NCBI GenBank assembly: GCA_049610385.1
Contig: JBMYZL010000005.1
Span: 1 to 64,000, forward strand
Reading direction: 5' to 3'
Length of the DNA: 64,000 nt
Source of the DNA: JBMYZL01 sp049610385
GTDB taxonomy: Bacteria; Bacteroidota; Bacteroidia; Flavobacteriales_D; Sanyastnellaceae
In this document: one piece after another, positions 58,711-64,000 of the stretch
Layout of the letters: each line of letters opens with the position of its first letter
Numbering within the stretch: position 1 is the first letter of the stretch
Position numbers and translations under genes: made by a program
Notes under the pieces: generated by a model
Seen by the model: only the letters and a program-made list of their open reading frames with translations
Database searches by the model: none
What the model was told of the DNA's origin: nothing

Positions 58711-60066
58711 TCAATCTTGAGGCCATTGCAGCCCACTGAAATAACCTGAACTCATGAGCAGGACCACGGCATTGTTCTTTTCCAGATTGAAGAGATGGAA
58801 TTCCAATTCTTGAACCGAAGTGAACACTTGTAAATCCATTTGGTCAAAGGCTGTTTTCACTTGTTCTGGTGCCAAATCAGGTAAGTGTTTTGCTCGCACT
58901 ACGGCAGGGTCATAAAAGACCAAGGCCTCATCTGCTGTGGCCAAGGAGCCCGCATAGGTGGGAAGAAAATCTGGATTGAGACTCGAAAAAGTATGCAATT
59001 CAAAAACGGCCACCAACTTGCGGTCTGGATATGCCGAACGAATGCCCTCAGTCGTGGCGTTCAACTTGGAAGGAGCGTGGGCGAAATCTCGGAAAACCGT
59101 CCAATTTCGACTGGGGTCATCGGCAACCATTTCCAATCGCCGTGCCGCGCCTCGAAAGCTTTGAATGACCTGGTCAAAATCGTTGGTCAACACGCCCAAA
59201 GCTTGGCACAATGTTCGGGCACCACTGAGGTTTTGCATGTTGTGTGTACCGCGCAATGGAGTGAATGTTTGGCCTCCATCCGGCCAAACAATCTTGGAAA
59301 GATTGTCACCTGATGCCATGTGCTCAGGGGTGACATAACCCTTCATGAGCAAGTCGGTTCGATGACATTCGGACAGGGTTTGGTTCAACAATTTGTCTTC
59401 CAAGCAATGAATCACCGTTGCATTCTCAGGCAAGGTCTGCAGGTAGGTCCGGAAGGTCTCCACATAATCTGCCTCAGTAGGGAAGACATTGATGTGGTCC
59501 CAGGCAATGCCTGTAAGCAATGTGGTTTGAGGTGCATACCAATGGAATTTGGATCTTCGGTCCATGGGTGAACTCAAGTATTCATCACCTTCCAAAACCA
59601 CCATGTCATGATCAGGTTCCAATTGAACCATGCGGTCAAAACCATGGAGTTGAGCCCCCACCATGAAATCGGTCGGCCGCTCCAATTGGTGAAGAACATG
59701 CAGGACCATGGATGTAATGGTGGTTTTGCCGTGGGAGCCGCCGATGACCACGCGGTGCTTCCGTTTTGTGGCTTCGAACAGGAATTCTGGGTAGGATTGA
59801 ACGGTCAGGTTCAAGTCCAAGGCCCGCAACAATTCTGGGTTGTCCTCTCGGGCGTGCATGCCCAAAACGACCACATCGCATTCGGGTTGAATGCGCTCAG
59901 GATGCCAACCCATTGCAGGTGGCAACAGGCCGGCTTCCTCCAATCGGCTGCGAGATGGGTCTTTGATGTCGTCATCTGAACCGGTGACATGATGTCCCGC
60001 ATCGTGCAATGCCAAGGCCAAATTGTGCATGGCTGCACCGCCTATGGCGATGAAATGAATCCGCAT
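58711..60066 (-). CDS. mpl: Mur ligase family protein, Mpl-like
   Basis: 451 residues. MRIHFIAIGGAAMHNLALAL opens a MurC-like N-terminal domain, then VVIGGSHGKTTITSMVLHVL (ATP loop), VVLEGDEYLSSPMDRRSKF and RDFAHAPSKLNATTEGIRSA (Mur ligase C-terminal). The sequence fits Mpl, which links UDP-MurNAc to the tripeptide released from old cell wall, rather than MurC. Its ATG is 4 bases from a TAATTTCG box that overlaps the stop codon of aroA, so it may also be transcribed on its own. Confidence 0.88.
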   Translation of the reverse strand: MRIHFIAIGGAAMHNLALALHDAGHHVTGSDDDIKDPSRSRLEEAGLLPPAMGWHPERIQPECDVVVLGMHAREDNPELLRALDLNLTVQSYPEFLFEATKRKHRVVIGGSHGKTTITSMVLHVLHQLERPTDFMVGAQLHGFDRMVQLEPDHDMVVLEGDEYLSSPMDRRSKFHWYAPQTTLLTGIAWDHINVFPTEADYVETFRTYLQTLPENATVIHCLEDKLLNQTLSECHRTDLLMKGYVTPEHMASGDNLSKIVWPDGGQTFTPLRGTHNMQNLSGARTLCQALGVLTNDFDQVIQSFRGAARRLEMVADDPSRNWTVFRDFAHAPSKLNATTEGIRSAYPDRKLVAVFELHTFSSLNPDFLPTYAGSLATADEALVFYDPAVVRAKHLPDLAPEQVKTAFDQMDLQVFTSVQELEFHLFNLEKNNAVVLLMSSGYFSGLQWPQD

Positions 60067-60070
60067 GCAG

Positions 60071-60078
60071 CGAAATTA
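60071..60078 (-). promoter_or_regulatory. -7 box TAATTTCG before mpl, on the aroA stop
   Basis: On the minus strand TAATTTCG lies 4 bases before the mpl ATG. Its TAA is the aroA stop codon. Confidence 0.45.
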
Positions 60079-61395
60079 ACCGCGGTTTTTGCTGACCCAA
60101 GCAATTTGGCCACCCAAATGTTCGAGGTCGTCAAAAAATGCGGGATAACTTTTGGCTACACATTCTGCACCTTGGATTTCAATGGGGGCACCTGCGATTC
60201 CAATCAAGGCAGCGGTCATCGCAATTCGGTGGTCGCCATGGGCGTCGATGCGCGCGGCTTTCAAGTTCTTCCTTTGGCATGGGTGAACGATGAGTTCATC
60301 TCGGTTGGAGTCCAGGGCAACGTCAATCCCACATTTGGCCAATTCTTGTTGAAGAATCACCCCACGGTTGGACTCTTTGTGTTGCAATCGATGCAGGCCC
60401 TTCATTTGGCTCGTTTTCTGGCCAAATGCGGCCAAAGCGGTCAGCACAGGAAACAAGTCTGGGCTGTCCGTCAAATCAATGGAAAACGCACGCACAGGAC
60501 GCCGTGCCACCTTGACCCCAAATTCTGTACCAGACATCGCACCACCGGCAAAGAGCAATGCACCTCTGATGGCTTCGTCTGCTTGTGTGTAAGTCCCTGA
60601 TAGACCCTCGATGGTGACCTCTCCGTCAGCGGCAAGCATACCGGCAACAAGCAGTGCCGCGGCACCACTCCAGTCACCGTCCACATGCGTTTCGAAGCCT
60701 CCTTTGTAACGCTGGTTCAGTGGGATTTCAAATCGGGTGAAATCGGGGTTGACATCTATGCGGATTCCAAAATCTTCCAACACTTCGAGGGTCATCTCGA
60801 CATAAGGTTTGCTTTTCAGTTGGTCGACCTCCAGAACAATGGGGTGGATGCCATGAAGCACAGGAAGGGTCATCAGAAGCCCTGTGAGAAACTGACTGCT
60901 CACACTGCCATCGATGAGGAGGGGGGTGCTCGGAACTTGGATGTTTTGGGTGATGTGAAGGCCCGCTTCGGGACCTTTGGATTGCCAGCGAGTACGTCCA
61001 CCCATGCGATTGAGCATGTCCACCATGGGATCCATTGGACGTTGAGCCAAACTGCCACTGGCATGAAGGTGCAAAGGTGTCGGAGACAAGCTGGCCAGAA
61101 CGCCAAAAAGTCGCATGCCCAGGCCGGATTCCCCCAATTCCAGTGTGAATTGACGAGGTTGGATTTGTCCATGAGTGCCTCGCACGCGCATGGCCGATTC
61201 ACCCAGCTCAATTTCCGCACCCAGTCCGGCAATGGCGGCCATGCCCGCTGTACAATCATCCGACTCGGATGGATTGTGTATCCAGGTTTCTCCATCTGCG
61301 AGCAATGAAGCGGCTAAGAGCCGTTGCATCACTGATTTGGAAGGCGGTGCTTGTACTTCTCCAGAGAGCAGGGAGGGAGACACCCGCAAGATCAT
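60076..61395 (-). CDS. aroA: 3-phosphoshikimate 1-carboxyvinyltransferase
   Basis: 439 residues. The EPSP synthase features are APPSKSVMQRLLAASLLADG, ELGESGLGMRLFGVLASLSP, SVSSQFLTGLLMTLPVLHG, LTDSPDLFPVLTALAAFGQK (catalytic Asp) and AHGDHRIAMTAALIGIAGAP. It joins shikimate-3-phosphate and PEP in aromatic amino acid synthesis. The start at 61395 overlaps the ubiE stop (ATGA); an extra 27 residues to 61476 lie within ubiE. Downstream gene mpl begins 9 bases on. Confidence 0.94.
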   Translation of the reverse strand: MILRVSPSLLSGEVQAPPSKSVMQRLLAASLLADGETWIHNPSESDDCTAGMAAIAGLGAEIELGESAMRVRGTHGQIQPRQFTLELGESGLGMRLFGVLASLSPTPLHLHASGSLAQRPMDPMVDMLNRMGGRTRWQSKGPEAGLHITQNIQVPSTPLLIDGSVSSQFLTGLLMTLPVLHGIHPIVLEVDQLKSKPYVEMTLEVLEDFGIRIDVNPDFTRFEIPLNQRYKGGFETHVDGDWSGAAALLVAGMLAADGEVTIEGLSGTYTQADEAIRGALLFAGGAMSGTEFGVKVARRPVRAFSIDLTDSPDLFPVLTALAAFGQKTSQMKGLHRLQHKESNRGVILQQELAKCGIDVALDSNRDELIVHPCQRKNLKAARIDAHGDHRIAMTAALIGIAGAPIEIQGAECVAKSYPAFFDDLEHLGGQIAWVSKNRG

Positions 61396-62162
61396 GGTTG
61401 TATCGGCTTTTGACCGAAATAGATGGTGGCAATCCCGCCAGTCAAGGGCAAAGCTTCGAATTGGGTGTAACCACATGCTTCCATTTCATGCAGGAAACCG
61501 TCACCTTCGGGAAATGCAGCCACACTCTCTGGAAGATAAGTGTAAGCTGAGGCATCTTTGGACACCCATCGCCCAATCACGGGCATGATGGTGTGGAAAT
61601 AAAACCGAAACAGCTGTTTCATGGGGAATTTTCGTGGTTTGGAAAACTCCAAAACGACACCCCAACCTCCGGGTTTCAACACCCGGTGCATTTCAGTCAA
61701 TCCCCCGCGGAGGTCTTCAAAATTCCGGACGCCGAAAGCCACAGTGTATGCATCGAAAGTACCGGTTTCAAACGGCAGTTGTACACTGTCGCCTTCCATC
61801 AGCTCGATCTGGTGATGCCAACCCCTTTTCTTGATTTTGCGACGTCCCACTTCCAGCATGCCTGGCGAGATGTCCACCCCTGTGACATGGTAGGGCAACC
61901 GCCCTGAACGCACGGCTTCAATGGCAAAGTCTGCCGTTCCAGTCGCCATATCCATCAACCGAATTTGGCCATCAGGTGTGGTGGATTGGAGCCTTTGCTC
62001 CAAGTGCCTCAAAGCCTTTTTCCGCCAAAGCACATCAATGCCAAATGAAAACAGGTGGTTCAGGAAGTCATACTTTTCCGCGATGTTGTCGAACATGCGA
62101 GCCACCTGATGCTTTTTGGCCTCGGATTCAGGTGTAGCGTATGGGGTGATGCGTGTACCCAT
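61392..62162 (-). CDS. menG: Demethylmenaquinone methyltransferase UbiE/MenG
   Basis: 256 residues from the ATG at 62162. A SAM-dependent methyltransferase: QVARMFDNIAEKYDFLNHLF, LMDMATGTADFAIEAVR (SAM loop), GVDISPGMLEVGRRKI, AFGVRNFEDLRGGLTEMHRV, VLEFSKPRKFPMKQL, FALPLTGGIATIYFG-like end. It methylates demethylmenaquinone to menaquinone, the quinone used by Bacteroidota. The GACCTTTG box 7 bases upstream supports this ATG over a TTG at 62207. First gene of ubiE-aroA(-mpl). Confidence 0.94.
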   Translation of the reverse strand: MGTRITPYATPESEAKKHQVARMFDNIAEKYDFLNHLFSFGIDVLWRKKALRHLEQRLQSTTPDGQIRLMDMATGTADFAIEAVRSGRLPYHVTGVDISPGMLEVGRRKIKKRGWHHQIELMEGDSVQLPFETGTFDAYTVAFGVRNFEDLRGGLTEMHRVLKPGGWGVVLEFSKPRKFPMKQLFRFYFHTIMPVIGRWVSKDASAYTYLPESVAAFPEGDGFLHEMEACGYTQFEALPLTGGIATIYFGQKPIQP

Positions 62163-62169
62163 GTGGTGG

Positions 62170-62177
62170 CAAAGGTC
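62170..62177 (-). promoter_or_regulatory. -7-like box GACCTTTG
   Basis: On the minus strand GACCTTTG lies 7 bases before the menG ATG; the same octamer precedes the BtuF-like gene at 21075. Confidence 0.45.
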
Positions 62178-62232
62178 GAACAACGATTTGGATATTTGGG
62201 CAGGCAAGTGTTCAAGTCTGCTTCAGCAGGTC

Positions 62233-64000
62233 TCAACCCACCATGGTGTGTCCTTCGGGGTATCTGATGCGTTGTTTCACCAATCGCCCTCCAATGGCAA
62301 ATGCCACCGTGAGTGTGCCCACACGACCGATGAACATGCTCGCGATGATAACCATCTTGCCAAATGCACTCAATTCAGCTGTGATGCCGGTGCTCAGCCC
62401 CACGGTTCCAAATGCCGATACTTCTTCAAAAATCAAATCCAGTATGGAGCGACCTGGCATCTCCAAGATGTGGGCCTCTGAAATGCACAATGCGAAAATG
62501 GCCACCGTGTTCCCAACCAGGAAAAACAAAAGCACACTGTAAGCCCGAGATCGCAGAATGCTCGGGATGGTTCTCTTGAAGAGTTGAACGTCATCGTAAC
62601 CTTTGATGGTCCGCCATACATCTGCCAAGACAATGGATAAAGTTGAAGTTTTGATGCCGCCGCCAGTTGAACTGGAGCTGGAGCCGATGAACATCAGGAT
62701 GATGAGCAAGAAGAGCATCGGGACACCGACCGAGCCGATGTCCACGGTGTTGAATCCACTGGTTCGTGTAGCACTTTGAAAAATGGCCGTTGTGATTTGG
62801 CCAAAAAGCCCCTTCCCCATTAAAGTTCCGGTTCGTTCCAATGCGAAATAGGCCACGGCTCCAACGGCGACAAGCCCCGACGAGAAATACAATGCAATTT
62901 TTGTCGGGAGAGCAATTTGCTTCCACGGCACTTTCATTCGCTCCCGCAGCCGCTCTGGGTCAAAAAGATCAAAAATGGCCATCATGCCCAAGGCGCCGAA
63001 GAAAACCAGCAAAGTCACCACCCAGTGCAATGTCCAATTTTCAGCCACTTCAGGAGCTGCAAGGCCGTTGGTGAACAGGCTGATGCCCGCATTGTTGAAA
63101 GCCGATACACTGTGGAAAATGGCGCTGAAAACTTTGTCCCCAAAGTTTTCAAATTGCAGGTTCGAAGAAAAGCTGGTGAACATGGCGAGCGCTCCGATCA
63201 ACTCAATGCCCAAACACCATCTCAATACTTTTCCGAGCATGCCTTGACCACTCATGAAGTTCTCGCGGTTCACGAAATCTTCAATCACTTCGTGTTGCAT
63301 GATGCCCACCCCAAATCGCGCAATCACAGCCAAAAAAGAACCGAAGGCAATCAAGTTCAATCCACCGAGTTGGATGAGCACGAGCAAGACGAATTGGCCT
63401 TTGTAACTGAAAAATGTCGGGGTGTCTTCGACCATCAATCCGGTGACACAAGTGGCAGAAGTGGAGGTGAACAGGGCATCCAGAAATCCCATGCCGCCTG
63501 GGGCGGTGGTCATCTCGGGCAACATGAGCAAACCTGTACCGATGGAAATGATGCCCAAAAAACTCAGGATGAAAATCAATGCTGGATTCAGGCGCACCCG
63601 TGGCAACACCTTTCCACCACGAATCAATTCAGCAAAAACCACCGTGAAGAAATAAATTTGGACAAACAGGGTTGTGATGTCCCGGGCCCCTGTAACACCA
63701 AAGCCTTCGAACAGTTGTGCAATCAACAACTCTCCAGTTATCAATTCGCTCGCACCTTCAACGAGCAGCAAGAGCATCACGCCAGCTTCAAACCAGGTTC
63801 TACGAATCAGGTCCAACGGCTGAAAATCGTAGAGGATTTTGACCACATATTGGATGACGTAAAAACCAAAACTGGCACGGACCACATTCAGCAAGAGGCC
63901 TGCCGTTTCGCTGTTGTGTGGAAAACCGTAATAAAAAGCCAGAACAATCAGGGCTGAGGTCGAGACGAGCAAGTTGGCCAACTTGAATCCAGAAAGAACA
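62233..64000 (-). CDS. Trk/Ktr-type potassium uptake channel subunit (5' partial)
   Basis: At least 588 residues; the frame is still open at the window end, so the true start is outside. Four pore loops of the SKT family are seen: DALFTSTSATCVTGLMVEDT, IFHSVSAFNNAGISLFTNG, IFQSATRTSGFNTVDIGSVG and IFEEVSAFGTVGLSTGITAE. Between them are paired membrane helices, with about five extra helices at the N-terminus. The protein lets K+ into the cell and is normally controlled by a TrkA/KtrA RCK subunit, which is not in the window. Confidence 0.9.
   Translation of the reverse strand, partial: VLSGFKLANLLVSTSALIVLAFYYGFPHNSETAGLLLNVVRASFGFYVIQYVVKILYDFQPLDLIRRTWFEAGVMLLLLVEGASELITGELLIAQLFEGFGVTGARDITTLFVQIYFFTVVFAELIRGGKVLPRVRLNPALIFILSFLGIISIGTGLLMLPEMTTAPGGMGFLDALFTSTSATCVTGLMVEDTPTFFSYKGQFVLLVLIQLGGLNLIAFGSFLAVIARFGVGIMQHEVIEDFVNRENFMSGQGMLGKVLRWCLGIELIGALAMFTSFSSNLQFENFGDKVFSAIFHSVSAFNNAGISLFTNGLAAPEVAENWTLHWVVTLLVFFGALGMMAIFDLFDPERLRERMKVPWKQIALPTKIALYFSSGLVAVGAVAYFALERTGTLMGKGLFGQITTAIFQSATRTSGFNTVDIGSVGVPMLFLLIILMFIGSSSSSTGGGIKTSTLSIVLADVWRTIKGYDDVQLFKRTIPSILRSRAYSVLLFFLVGNTVAIFALCISEAHILEMPGRSILDLIFEEVSAFGTVGLSTGITAELSAFGKMVIIASMFIGRVGTLTVAFAIGGRLVKQRIRYPEGHTMVG

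Noticed and set aside
62917..63957. Plus-strand open frame of 346 codons opposite the potassium channel gene
   Set aside because: It is antisense to a clear membrane protein, is Gln/His-rich with no recognisable domain, and ends without a motif; a shadow of the GC-rich coding strand.
1..64000. tRNA, rRNA, insertion sequence, prophage or plasmid features
   Set aside because: No cloverleaf, rRNA-like stretch, transposase, integrase or attachment repeat was seen in the gaps, which are short and mostly explained by promoters and terminators.

Overview
The window is one dense chromosomal segment of a Bacteroidota bacterium, most likely a marine Flavobacteriales relative. I base this on type IX secretion (T9SS) cargo with type A and type B C-terminal domains, a PorP/SprF-like protein, a SusC-type TonB receptor with a carboxypeptidase-like N-terminal domain, a DUF4835 protein beside coaBC and recN, and -7 boxes of the TAnnTTTG type in place of E. 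coli-like promoters. Shine-Dalgarno sequences are essentially absent. The genetic code is standard. I saw no rRNA, tRNA, CRISPR array, insertion sequence or prophage. Species cannot be fixed from the sequence.

Layout. 1-804: the end of a cysteine-rich repeat protein. 920-9719 (minus): a seven-gene, mostly translationally coupled operon of exported proteins: two lipoproteins sharing an RxPTxxE motif, a Tat-exported DUF1501-like protein, a C-X4-CH lipoprotein, a small lipoprotein, a 1,202-residue CUB/type B T9SS protein and a PorP/SprF-like protein. 9798-15870: a secreted propeller-like protein, a glycerophosphodiesterase lipoprotein, a T9SS beta-helix protein, a UbiA prenyltransferase and a Tat-exported glycosylasparaginase. 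15891-20245: an RND/MMPL exporter and dnaK. 20374-24727: a BtuF-like protein diverging from a short polysaccharide module (sugar dehydrogenase, flippase, GT4). 24755-30310: a TPR-like protein, a Lhr-type helicase and a TonB-dependent receptor. 30332-35364 (minus): bamD, rpoZ, coaBC, DUF4835, recN. 35418-39354: an alpha-oxoamine synthase, truA and an ABC exporter. 39360-45552: phenylacetyl-CoA epoxidase, with paaABCD on minus and paaE on plus, separated by an 800-residue Cys-rich/SprB-repeat protein. 45668-49890: a second complete Cys-rich protein and an ABC-F ATPase. 49932-53742: a GNAT-DinB fusion, GT2, O-antigen-ligase-like protein and transglutaminase-like protein. 53706-64000: pyrG, an AI-2E family permease, sixA, a DtxR-like regulator with a ZIP transporter, mpl, aroA, ubiE/menG and the body of a Trk/Ktr potassium channel subunit cut by the window end.

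How the parts work together. Much of the window concerns the cell surface: T9SS cargo, lipoproteins, two polysaccharide modules, BamD and a TonB receptor. The rest is housekeeping. Many transcription units start with a TAnnTT(T/C)G box only 4-8 bases before the start codon, which suggests widespread leaderless or near-leaderless mRNAs and helped me choose several start codons. Most operon genes overlap by ATGA or a similar 1-4 base junction. The most unusual pieces are the 920-9719 operon and the family of Cys-rich, calcium-loop proteins, two of which end in dockerin-like tails rather than recognised sorting domains.
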